Positions 40,711 through 49,606 of a stretch of DNA of 64,000 nt are shown in pieces. The DNA lies in contig NZ_QCZH01000020.1 in NCBI RefSeq assembly GCF_003097655.1, positions 1 to 64,000 of the forward strand, given 5' to 3'. A model generated the notes under the pieces. That model was not told the DNA's origin, made no database searches, and worked only from the letters and a program-made list of their open reading frames with translations. The stretch's first letter is position 1. Each line of letters starts with the position of its first letter. This DNA is from Flavobacterium laiguense. GTDB lineage: Bacteria > Bacteroidota > Bacteroidia > Flavobacteriales > Flavobacteriaceae. The translations under genes were made by a program, and so were the position numbers.

Positions 40711-43605
40711 ATGAAAAAATCATTTTGTCTTTTTTTACTTCTCGCTAATTTTTTTGGCTACGCCCAATATACTGCAATTCCAGATGTGAATTTTGAAAAG
40801 GCATTGATTAATAAATATATTGACTCAGGCTCACCCGACGGAAAAGTACTTACAGCAAGTGTGAGTGGACTAACTAGTTTGAATATTTCCGCGAATAATA
40901 TTACTAATTTAACAGGCATTGAGGATTTTTTGTCATTAAAAGATTTAGATTGTAGTTTTAATCTTTTAACTAGTTTGGATATTACTAAAAACACTTCTTT
41001 AACAAAGTTTCAATGCAAAGAAAATCAATTGTCTAACCTAGACATTTCTAAAAACACGACTTTAACATATTTGAATTGTTATGAAAATAAATTAATCAGT
41101 TTAGATGTTACTAAAAACACTCTATTAACGTATTTAAATTGTGGTAGAAATGAATTAGCAAATTTAGATGTTTCAAAAAACATAGTTTTACTTACTTTAC
41201 AATGTGAAATCAACAAATTGAACAGCTTAGATGTTTCAAAAATCATTTCTTTAACTACTTTAAATTGTAGTTCTAATTACCTAACAAGTCTGGATGTTTC
41301 AAATAATATTTATTTGACATATTTAGAATGCATGATTAATAAAATAACCAGTTTAGATTTTTCAAAAAATCCTAAACTGACTTATTTAGGATGTATGGTT
41401 AATGAATTAACTTACCTTAATTTAAAAAACGGTAACAATACCATTCTGACTAGTCTTATTTCGGCATACAACCGTTTATCCTGTATACAAGTAGATAATA
41501 AAGTGTATTCGGACATCAATTGGAAAAGCTGGAAAGAAAATACCACTAGTTATTCTCAAGACTGCAGTAAAACCTCCAATACGACTAACCCTCCTGTAAT
41601 AACAGCAACAGGAAATCAAAGCTATTGCCCGCTCACCAATATAAAAATAGTAAATGACGTAACAATTACAGATATTGATGACACGAGTACTGATGCTATT
41701 TATATTCAAATTTCATCGGGTTATAACAATTTACAAGACCAATTATTTCTAAATAACGTTTTAGCACATCCTACCGTTACAAGTAACTGGAATGCGAGTG
41801 AAGGAAAATTAACTTTAAAAAGTCCCATCGGAATACCCGTAAGCTATACCGACTTTGAAAAAGCTATTAAAGATATTCAATTTAAGAACTCTTCACCAGC
41901 GCCTACAGGTATTAGAAATTTTTCAATCAGTATAGGACAAGCCAATTATTTGCCTAGAAATGGTCATTATTACGAATATGTTCCCAACTTAGGAATAACC
42001 TGGACAAACGCAAAAAACGCCGCTGACATCCGAACTTATTACGGACTAAAAGGTTATTTGGCTACGATAACCGCAGCAGATGAGGCGCAATTAGCAGGAA
42101 AGCAGGCGCCAGGAGCAGGTTGGATTGGAGGCACCGATTCTGAAACAGAAGGTGTTTGGAAATGGGCAACTGGACCAGAAGCGGGTACTGTTTTTTGGAA
42201 TGGACTTGCGAATGGTTCAACTCCTAACTTTGCTTTTTGGAATTCAAATGAACCCAATCAATATGCTGGTGTAGAAGAAGACTTTGCCCATATCACAGCG
42301 CCTGGAGTAGGAGTAGCAGGCTCTTGGAATGATTTACCAATTGGAGGTGATCCAAGCGGAAATTACCAACCCAAAGGATACATTGTAGAATACGGCGGAA
42401 CCATTGGAGATCCAGTTTTACAACTTTCCACTAGTACTACTTTGACTATAGCATCCATAACTGACACCAAACCAGCATCCCGATGTGATGCAGGAACAAT
42501 TACCCTTCAGGCAACCGCTTCCGCAGGAACCATCAATTGGTATGATGCCACAATAGGAGGTACTAATATGGGAAGCGGGCCCAGTTTTACCTCTCCAAAC
42601 ATCAACACTACAACCTTTTATTATGTTGAAACAACAACTGCAAATTGCTCAAGCACCAGAACTGCAGTAGAAGCCAAAATAAATACCACTCCTACAATTA
42701 CCAGTACAAACTCTGCTGTAACCAATTGTGGTTCTGGATTATTTACTCTAAAAGCAACCACTAGTGCCGGGACTGTAAATTGGTACTCTCAAACAGGAGG
42801 TGTAGTCGTGAATACAGGATTATCATACACCACTCCTTTCATAGCAGCAAGCACGACCTATTTTTCCGAAGCCACAAATAACGGATGCACAAACAACACC
42901 AAAGTCCCTGTTGATTTAATTGTTTACCCGCTACCTGTTGTTGCCGATGAAACGGTAAAAAAATGCAGTTCCAGTACAGTTCAATTAGACGCATCGCTTC
43001 CAAATATGACCTATCTTTGGTCAACTGGCGAGACCACCCAAACCATAGAAGTTCCATCTAATGGAATTTATACCGTAGATGTAACCAGCCTTGCACCCGA
43101 AAACTGCACGAGCCGAAAAACAATTACTGTACAAGAAGACAACAAACCTGAAGTAAAAATAGTAATCGTTGATGAGACTACAGTAACTATAGAATTAATA
43201 AAGGAAGAAGACTACTTTGAATACTCAATAGACGGCATTCATTACCAAAGCTCGAATGTGTTCACCAATGCACCCAGTGGATTACAAACTGCCTATGCAC
43301 GAGATGTCAATAAATGCAACACCGACAGCGAACCTTTTGTAGTAATTATTGTTCCAAAATATTTCACCCCAAACAACGACGGGTTTAATGATGTCTGGGA
43401 AATAAAAGGATTAGTCAATTATCCGCTAGCAGAAGTTAGTCTTTTTGACCGTTATGGAAAACTAATCGCTCAATTGCACGGTTTTAATCGCAGTTGGGAC
43501 GGCACATATAACAAAAATCAGTTACCCGCAACCGATTATTGGTATGTAATAAAACTAGACAAAGACAGCCCAGAAGTTAAAGGACATTTCTCTTTGAAAA
43601 GATAA
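40711..43605 (+). CDS. T9SS type B surface protein with leucine-rich repeats, C-type lectin domain and Ig-like domains
   Basis: Secreted protein of 964 residues. The start at 40711 (MKKSFCLFLLLANFFGYAQ) gives a signal peptide directly; an upstream ATG adds 11 residues. Leucine-rich repeats of about 21 residues (pattern LDVSKNTLLTYLNC) run from about 65 to 250. A C-type-lectin-like domain follows (about 420-560; YLATITAADEAQLAG, WIGGTDSETEGVWKWATG and SWNDLPIG), then Ig-like sections with paired Cys. The end (about 880-964; TPNNDGFNDVWEIKG, FDRYGKLI and DYWYVIKL) is the CHU_C/T9SS type B sorting domain. It is likely attached to or released from the cell surface and binds glycans or proteins. 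Confidence 0.93.
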   Translation: MKKSFCLFLLLANFFGYAQYTAIPDVNFEKALINKYIDSGSPDGKVLTASVSGLTSLNISANNITNLTGIEDFLSLKDLDCSFNLLTSLDITKNTSLTKFQCKENQLSNLDISKNTTLTYLNCYENKLISLDVTKNTLLTYLNCGRNELANLDVSKNIVLLTLQCEINKLNSLDVSKIISLTTLNCSSNYLTSLDVSNNIYLTYLECMINKITSLDFSKNPKLTYLGCMVNELTYLNLKNGNNTILTSLISAYNRLSCIQVDNKVYSDINWKSWKENTTSYSQDCSKTSNTTNPPVITATGNQSYCPLTNIKIVNDVTITDIDDTSTDAIYIQISSGYNNLQDQLFLNNVLAHPTVTSNWNASEGKLTLKSPIGIPVSYTDFEKAIKDIQFKNSSPAPTGIRNFSISIGQANYLPRNGHYYEYVPNLGITWTNAKNAADIRTYYGLKGYLATITAADEAQLAGKQAPGAGWIGGTDSETEGVWKWATGPEAGTVFWNGLANGSTPNFAFWNSNEPNQYAGVEEDFAHITAPGVGVAGSWNDLPIGGDPSGNYQPKGYIVEYGGTIGDPVLQLSTSTTLTIASITDTKPASRCDAGTITLQATASAGTINWYDATIGGTNMGSGPSFTSPNINTTTFYYVETTTANCSSTRTAVEAKINTTPTITSTNSAVTNCGSGLFTLKATTSAGTVNWYSQTGGVVVNTGLSYTTPFIAASTTYFSEATNNGCTNNTKVPVDLIVYPLPVVADETVKKCSSSTVQLDASLPNMTYLWSTGETTQTIEVPSNGIYTVDVTSLAPENCTSRKTITVQEDNKPEVKIVIVDETTVTIELIKEEDYFEYSIDGIHYQSSNVFTNAPSGLQTAYARDVNKCNTDSEPFVVIIVPKYFTPNNDGFNDVWEIKGLVNYPLAEVSLFDRYGKLIAQLHGFNRSWDGTYNKNQLPATDYWYVIKLDKDSPEVKGHFSLKR

Positions 43606-43607
43606 CA

Positions 43608-44744
43608 TCACAGACTACTCTTTTCCTGAATTTTATTCAAAACAAAAAGATAATCTTCCTGTTTATTTACAAAATCACGATTGGAAACATCGATAACCAA
43701 AACATTCAGGTTGGTTTGGGTTTTAATGTATTCCAAATACCCTTTGTTTATTTTTTCTAAATACTCCGCTGTAATGTCTTGCTCGTAGCTTCTTCCTCTA
43801 TTTTTTATATTTTGCAACAAACGCTCTGTATTTTGATACAGATAAATGTACAAATCGGGTTTTGGCATTTCTTTATAAATAATATCAAACAAGGTACGAT
43901 ACAACCTAAACTCATCATCGCCTAAAGTAATTTTAGAAAATAATAACGATTTAAAAATATGATAATCAGCTATGATAAAATCTTTAAACAAATCAAACTG
44001 AGATAAATCATCCGATAATTGCTGATACCTATCCGCCAAAAAAGACATTTCAAGAGAAAAAGCATATCGGTTTTGATCCTCATAAAATTTAGGTAAAAAA
44101 GGATTGTCCGCAAAACGCTCCAATACTGTTTTGGCATTAAAATCTTGAGCCATTTTTAGTGCCAAAGTGGATTTTCCAGCACCAATATTCCCTTCAATGG
44201 CTATATAATTGTATTGATTTAATATTATTTTATCCAAAGGACTTCTTAATTCTTGCACTACCTCACAAACACTATCGTCTGGAGTAATTTGAAGTAATTC
44301 TGAAATCGACTTTTTAAAAACGGGATGTTCCCAATCTAAATTCAAATCCTGAAATGGCAACAAAACAAATTTTCTATTTTGCATTAGCGGATGCGGAACT
44401 TGAAGATGTTCAATATGGATCACTTCAGCATCAAAGGCAACTACATCAATATCTATAATCCTGGATTGATAGCCCGCATTTTCGTTGCGAATGCGTCCCA
44501 ATTTTTTTTCAACTATCAAAACCTCTTCAAGGATTTGCTCAGGAGTTTGAGAAGTATGCAAAACTAATGCACAATTATAAAAAGCCTCACTTTCAAAACC
44601 CCAAGAAGGCGTTTCGTATAGTTTGGAAACTTTTATAATGGTACCTATTTCTTGGTGGATCAGTTCAAGGCATTGCTCGATGTTTTCCAATCGATTGCCT
44701 TGATTACTCCCCAGAGATAAAACGACTTGATGTTGTAAATTCAT
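43608..44744 (-). CDS. folK: Bifunctional HPPK (FolK) and deoxynucleoside kinase
   Basis: Fusion protein of 378 residues. The start at 44744 (MNLQHQVVLSLGSN) is chosen because it is the usual FolK N-terminus. Residues 1-165 form hydroxymethyl-dihydropterin pyrophosphokinase (LGSNQGNRLENI, FYNCAL, SRIIDIDVVAFD and PHPLMQNRKFVLLPF), acting in folate synthesis. Residues 175-378 form a deoxynucleoside kinase, with P-loop EGNIGAGKST (184-193), the ERF segment in VLERFADNPF, and the DRY-type site in ADRYQQLSDD. The fusion is common in Bacteroidota. It is convergent with the surface protein gene, only two bases apart. Confidence 0.94.
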   Translation of the reverse strand: MNLQHQVVLSLGSNQGNRLENIEQCLELIHQEIGTIIKVSKLYETPSWGFESEAFYNCALVLHTSQTPEQILEEVLIVEKKLGRIRNENAGYQSRIIDIDVVAFDAEVIHIEHLQVPHPLMQNRKFVLLPFQDLNLDWEHPVFKKSISELLQITPDDSVCEVVQELRSPLDKIILNQYNYIAIEGNIGAGKSTLALKMAQDFNAKTVLERFADNPFLPKFYEDQNRYAFSLEMSFLADRYQQLSDDLSQFDLFKDFIIADYHIFKSLLFSKITLGDDEFRLYRTLFDIIYKEMPKPDLYIYLYQNTERLLQNIKNRGRSYEQDITAEYLEKINKGYLEYIKTQTNLNVLVIDVSNRDFVNKQEDYLFVLNKIQEKSSL

Positions 44745-44790
44745 ATTCTGCCAATTGTATTTTAATTTAGTATAACTAAATTTCTGGTAG

Positions 44791-44853
44791 AATACCGATA
44801 TAACAAAATAATAGTACAATTCATTGGACTATATATTTTGTATAATCGGTATT
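44791..44853. repeat. Dispersed palindromic element, copy 2
   Basis: Outer arms AATACCGAT and ATCGGTATT are perfect inverted repeats. Within them, AACAAAATA-type flanks and a core TAGTACAATTCATTGGACTA match the element at 26446-26510 in reverse. It lies upstream of folK in the divergent gap with sppA. Confidence 0.6.
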
Positions 44854-44889
44854 GGGCACAAATTAACTAAAAGAATTTTAGAATAGCAG

Positions 44890-44897
44890 TATATTTG
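44890..44897 (+). promoter_or_regulatory. Putative -7 box of sppA
   Basis: TATATTTG matches TAnnTTTG about 80 bases before the sppA ATG. Confidence 0.35.
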
Positions 44898-44977
44898 CCA
44901 GGAGTGTTGTAATTTATTTTCATCGTTAACTGTAACAAATCAACACTTTTTACTACTTATTAGAAAAATAGATTGAT

Positions 44978-46735
44978 ATGAGATTTTTAGGAAATGTAAT
45001 GGCAACCATTATTGGTATTTTTGTTTTTTTTATGTTGTTTTTCTTTGGAATTGTTCTCATAGGAGCGCTTTTTGGAGGAGAATCTGAAGGGGTTACCGTT
45101 AAAAGCAATTCGGTTATCGAACTAAACTTAGAAAATATCAGTAATGACTATGCCGGAAAATACAAAGATCCTTGGATGGAAGTTTTTTCAGAAAAAAAAG
45201 GCATTGGTTTTATAGATGTACTTAACGCTATTGAAGCGGCTAAAACAGACAGTGACATCAAAGGAATATCTATCTTGAATGAAGATTCCTCATTGGGATT
45301 GGCGCAAAGTAAGGAACTAAGGGAAGCTTTAATTAGTTTTAAAAAATCAGGAAAGTTTGTTATGGCCTATGCCAATAATTATTCACAAAGAGATTACTAT
45401 TTAAACTCTGTTGCTAACACCATTTACTTGAATCCGGTTGGAGATCTTGACTTTAAAGGATTATCGACCGAAGTAATGTTCTTTAAAGATTTACAGGAAA
45501 AATCAGGAATAAAAATGGAAGTCATTCGACACGGAAAATACAAAAGTGCCGTTGAACCCTTTCTTGAAAACAAAATGAGTGATGCCAATAGAGAGCAAAC
45601 AACTGCATTGTTAAACTCCGTTTGGAATTCAGTTCTAGCGGATATTTCAGCAAGTCGAAACATACCAACAGCAAGATTGAACGAAATTGCAACCGGTTTA
45701 TTGGCCCGCACTCCAGAAATGGCCAAAGCAAATAAACTTATTGACATTATCGCTTATGAAGATGTGTATCATGACGCCATCAAAAAAGCGCTAAAAGTAG
45801 CAACCGACGAAGATTACAACAAAGTATCGATGTCCGATTATGCCCAAAAAGTAACGACTACTTCAATAAGTACAGATACAGACAACCAAATTGCTGTGAT
45901 TTACGCACAAGGCGAAATTGGAAGTGGCGAAGGCGATGTCAATACCATTGGAGAAGGTTCCATGCGCCGTTCTTTGCAAGAAGCCAGAAAAAACAAAGAC
46001 ATTAAAGCCATCGTGCTTCGAGTAGATAGCCCAGGCGGAAGTGCCTTAACCTCCGATTTAATTTGGAGAGAAATTGAATTGACCAAGAAAGTAAAACCAG
46101 TCGTGGTATCAATGGGGAATTACGCAGCCTCTGGAGGATATTATATTGCCTGCAATGCGAATACTATTTTTGCAGAAAAAAACACAATTACCGGCTCTAT
46201 AGGTGTTTTTGGGGTATTACCGAACTTTAGCCAGTTGTCTACCAAAATTGGGATCAACACCGAACAAGTAATGACCAATGAAAACGCCAATTACAGTCCG
46301 TTTGTTCCTTTAAACGAAAAATTCAAAGGCGTTACCCTTGAAGGTGTAGAACGTGTTTACAAAACATTTATCACTCATGTTGCCGAAGGACGAAAAATGA
46401 CGGTTGCACAAGTAGATTCTATTGCACAAGGTCGCGTTTGGACAGGTACTGAAGCCAAAAGAATTGGATTGGTAGATAAAATCGGAAATTTAAATGACGC
46501 TTTAAAAGAAGCAGCCTCATTAGCCAAAATTAAAACCTACTCTACCCAAAACTTCCCAGAATACGAAAAAGATTTTAGCGATCTATTGGCTAGTTTCCCT
46601 TTTGCAAAATCAAAAAAGGCTTTAATCAAAGAGGAATTGGGTGAAGAAAATTATTTTCTTTTACAACAAATTAAGAAAGTGCAATTACAAAAAGGAATTC
46701 AGGCCAGAATGCCTTTTGAAATTTCGATCCAATAA
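44978..46735 (+). CDS. sppA: Signal peptide peptidase SppA, 67K type
   Basis: Inner-membrane Ser/Lys peptidase of 585 residues that digests cleaved signal peptides. One transmembrane helix (about 8-32) anchors it. The N-terminal repeat provides the catalytic Lys near 188 (EVIRHGKYKSAVEPF). The C-terminal repeat provides the nucleophile Ser near 385 (MGNYAASGGYYIA), after LRVDSPGGSALTSDLIW. The tandem-repeat length is that of the E. coli-type enzyme. It has its own -7 box and terminator. Confidence 0.95.
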   Translation: MRFLGNVMATIIGIFVFFMLFFFGIVLIGALFGGESEGVTVKSNSVIELNLENISNDYAGKYKDPWMEVFSEKKGIGFIDVLNAIEAAKTDSDIKGISILNEDSSLGLAQSKELREALISFKKSGKFVMAYANNYSQRDYYLNSVANTIYLNPVGDLDFKGLSTEVMFFKDLQEKSGIKMEVIRHGKYKSAVEPFLENKMSDANREQTTALLNSVWNSVLADISASRNIPTARLNEIATGLLARTPEMAKANKLIDIIAYEDVYHDAIKKALKVATDEDYNKVSMSDYAQKVTTTSISTDTDNQIAVIYAQGEIGSGEGDVNTIGEGSMRRSLQEARKNKDIKAIVLRVDSPGGSALTSDLIWREIELTKKVKPVVVSMGNYAASGGYYIACNANTIFAEKNTITGSIGVFGVLPNFSQLSTKIGINTEQVMTNENANYSPFVPLNEKFKGVTLEGVERVYKTFITHVAEGRKMTVAQVDSIAQGRVWTGTEAKRIGLVDKIGNLNDALKEAASLAKIKTYSTQNFPEYEKDFSDLLASFPFAKSKKALIKEELGEENYFLLQQIKKVQLQKGIQARMPFEISIQ

Positions 46736-46754
46736 TTTTTTTACATCTAATCTT

Positions 46755-46793
46755 AAACCCTTTCAGACTAATAAACTGAAAGGGTTTCTTTTT
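46755..46793 (+). terminator. Terminator of sppA
   Basis: AAACCCTTTCAG/CTGAAAGGGTTT stem with a nine-base loop, then CTTTTT. Confidence 0.9.
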
Positions 46794-46866
46794 ATCATAA
46801 TTTTACAAAACAACTAATTAATAAACCCTTATTTTTGTATAAAATAACCCAATTCATTCAATATAT

Positions 46867-49455
46867 ATGCTAAAGAAAATTTTAAAAATCGTTGGAATTG
46901 TATTGGTAGTCCTAGTTGCTTCTCTATTTGCCATTCCGTATTTCTTCAAAGACCAAATAAAAGCCAAAATTAGCGAAGCCATAAACAAAAAAGTAGATGC
47001 TACAGTTTCCTTTGCGGACGCTGATTTAAGTTTATTCAAAAATTTTCCGAAAGCAACGATAACGCTAGATCAATTATTGATTATCAACAAAGCGCCTTTT
47101 GAAGGAGATACTTTGGTTTCATTGGGCGAATTGAATTTAAACATGTCCATCAAAGAATTGTTTAAAGGAAAAGAGGAAGCGATACAAATTGAGGGCATTA
47201 CTTCAAAGAACGGTTTTATCAATATCATTTTCAATAAAGATGGAATCGGAAATTTTGACATTGCTTTGAAAGACAATAAAGCAAAAGACGACACCAAAAG
47301 CGACCCTATGTTATTGAAAATTCAGAAATACCAAGTTGAGAATTTTAAGTTCCAATATTTTGATGAAGGGTCACAAGTACGAATGATCATTGATAGCTTA
47401 AATCACGAAGGCACTGGAGATTTTAATGCCTCAAAATTGGATTTAGACACCAAATCGACTGCTAAAATATCGCTTGACATGGGCAAGATCAATTATATGA
47501 AAAATGTTGCCTTGTCATTGGATGCCGTTTTAGGAATTGATTTAGATAAGAGCAAGTATACTTTTAAAGAGAATAAAGCATTAATCAATCAATTACCATT
47601 AGAATTTGATGGTTTTATACAGATGGTGGATGCGGGACAGCTATATGATTTAAAATTCAAAACACCAACTTCCTCCTTCAAGAACTTTTTGGGATTGATT
47701 CCTGCTGTTTATGCGTCTAGTTTAGAAGGCGTAAAAACTACGGGAGATTTTACGGTTAATGGTTTTGCCAAAGGAATGCTGACGGATACTACTATTCCAA
47801 AATTCCGTATTGCCATTGCTTCAAACAACGGTTCTTTTCAATATCCGAACTTACCCAAATCGGTTCAAAGTATTGTAATTGACACCAAAATTGTAAATGA
47901 AACGGGTATAATGAATGACACCTATGTCAATCTGGACAAACTTTCTTTTAAAATAGATCAAGATATTTTTAACGCCAAAGCCAATATAAAAAACATTAGC
48001 ACCAATGCTTTGGTTGATGCCGCTTTGAAAGGAACCATCAACTTAGCCAATCTTTCTAAAGCGTATCCTATAAAACTGGACAAACCGCTTACTGGAATTT
48101 TGAAAGCAGATGTGACGACCAAATTTGACATGGCTTCGGTGGAAAAAAGTCAGTACCAAAATATTAATAATGCGGGAACCATCGGTGTGACTGGATTTAA
48201 TTATGCTGACGCAAATGGCAAAAACATGGCCATCAGTTCGGCTTTGGTACAATTTAACCCGAGTCAAGTGCATCTGAAACAGTTTAATGCCAAAACAGGA
48301 AAAAGTGACCTTAGCGTAACGGGAGTTTTGGATAATTTTTACGGTTTTATGTTTAGAAAACAAGAGTTGAAAGGGAATTTCAATCTAACTTCCAATCAGC
48401 TTGCAGTCGATGATTTTATGACAACCTCTGCAGCTCCTGTAGCTGTTGCCGCAGAAAACCAAAAAACCAAAAAAGCCGAACCGTTAAAAATCCCTTCTTT
48501 TTTAAATTGTACGCTTACCGCAAAAGCCAATACGGTTTTGTATGACAACTTAACCTTGAAAGCGGTTTCGGGAAAAATGATTATCAAGGACGAAAAAGTG
48601 ACTTTAGAAAACGTAAAAACATCCATTTTCGGAGGAACTATTGGTGCCAGTGGCGCTGTTTCCACAAAAGGCAAAACACCCGTTTTTGACATGAATCTTA
48701 ATTTAAACCAAGTTGATATTCAACAAAGTTTTACCCAATTGGATATGTTGAAAAAAATAGCTCCAATAGCGGGAATCGTAAATGGAAAAATAAATACAAC
48801 CATCAAATTAAACGGAAACCTAGACGCCACTGAAATGACGCCTGATTTAAAAACCCTTTCAGGTGATTTGGTGGGACAATTGCTTTCAACTACCTTGAAT
48901 GCCAATAGCTCGACGATGTTAAAAGCGTTGAGTTCTAATTTAAAATTTATTGATTTAAATAAAGTGAATCTCAACGACATCAAGGCAGCTCTTACTTTTA
49001 AAGATGGAAAAGTAAATGTAAAGCCATTTGATATAAAATACCAAGACATTAAAGCAGTGGTAGGTGGTACTCATGGTTTTGACCAAAGTATGGATTACAA
49101 CATCAAATTTAATGTTCCTGCCAAATACCTAGGCAAGGAAGCCAATGCCTATATATCGAAAATGTCACCGAGTGATGCTGCTAAATTTGATAACATTCCT
49201 GTAACGGCATTAATGACGGGAACTTTTAGCAATCCTAAAATTTCGTCGGATATGAAAACGGTATTGACCAACTTGACTATGCAATTGGCCAAACAGCAAT
49301 CGGATAAATTGGTAAAAAAAGGAACTTCCGAATTGGATAAATTGTTAAACAAAAACAAGTCAACAACAGCGGACACCACTAAAACGAATGCCCAAAAAGA
49401 GGACATCAAAAAGAAAGCAGGAGATTTATTGAATAGTTTGTTTAAGAAAAAATAG
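46867..49455 (+). CDS. AsmA-like protein
   Basis: Large envelope protein of 862 residues with one N-terminal transmembrane helix (about 5-27). AsmA N-terminal strands follow (KISEAINKKVDATVSFADAD and LFKNFPKATITLDQLLI). The AsmA-like C-terminal region (about 560-790) contains VTLENVKTSIFGGTIGASGA and repeated beta segments. The Lys/Thr-rich tail (KLLNKNKSTTADTTK) is likely disordered. AsmA-type proteins form long beta-groove bridges between membranes and are thought to move phospholipids. It stands alone, with a -7 box-like TATTTTTG at 46830-46837. Confidence 0.9.
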   Translation: MLKKILKIVGIVLVVLVASLFAIPYFFKDQIKAKISEAINKKVDATVSFADADLSLFKNFPKATITLDQLLIINKAPFEGDTLVSLGELNLNMSIKELFKGKEEAIQIEGITSKNGFINIIFNKDGIGNFDIALKDNKAKDDTKSDPMLLKIQKYQVENFKFQYFDEGSQVRMIIDSLNHEGTGDFNASKLDLDTKSTAKISLDMGKINYMKNVALSLDAVLGIDLDKSKYTFKENKALINQLPLEFDGFIQMVDAGQLYDLKFKTPTSSFKNFLGLIPAVYASSLEGVKTTGDFTVNGFAKGMLTDTTIPKFRIAIASNNGSFQYPNLPKSVQSIVIDTKIVNETGIMNDTYVNLDKLSFKIDQDIFNAKANIKNISTNALVDAALKGTINLANLSKAYPIKLDKPLTGILKADVTTKFDMASVEKSQYQNINNAGTIGVTGFNYADANGKNMAISSALVQFNPSQVHLKQFNAKTGKSDLSVTGVLDNFYGFMFRKQELKGNFNLTSNQLAVDDFMTTSAAPVAVAAENQKTKKAEPLKIPSFLNCTLTAKANTVLYDNLTLKAVSGKMIIKDEKVTLENVKTSIFGGTIGASGAVSTKGKTPVFDMNLNLNQVDIQQSFTQLDMLKKIAPIAGIVNGKINTTIKLNGNLDATEMTPDLKTLSGDLVGQLLSTTLNANSSTMLKALSSNLKFIDLNKVNLNDIKAALTFKDGKVNVKPFDIKYQDIKAVVGGTHGFDQSMDYNIKFNVPAKYLGKEANAYISKMSPSDAAKFDNIPVTALMTGTFSNPKISSDMKTVLTNLTMQLAKQQSDKLVKKGTSELDKLLNKNKSTTADTTKTNAQKEDIKKKAGDLLNSLFKKK

Positions 49456-49538
49456 CTTTGATGCAAAACCCGACAGGTTTGAAAAAAACCTTTCGAGTTT
49501 ATCGAATAAGAAAAGTTCGAAATATACTTTATCACACC

Positions 49539-49577
49539 AAAAAAGCCTAATAGTATTAAATACTCTTAGGCTTTTTT
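49539..49577. terminator. Bidirectional terminator between AsmA-like and trehalase genes
   Basis: AAAAAAGCCTAA/TTAGGCTTTTTT with an inner AGTATT/AATACT pairs fully and carries T runs on both strands, fitting two convergent genes. Confidence 0.9.
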
Positions 49578-49606
49578 ATGCATTATCTTGTCCTGGAAGA
49601 AACTGA

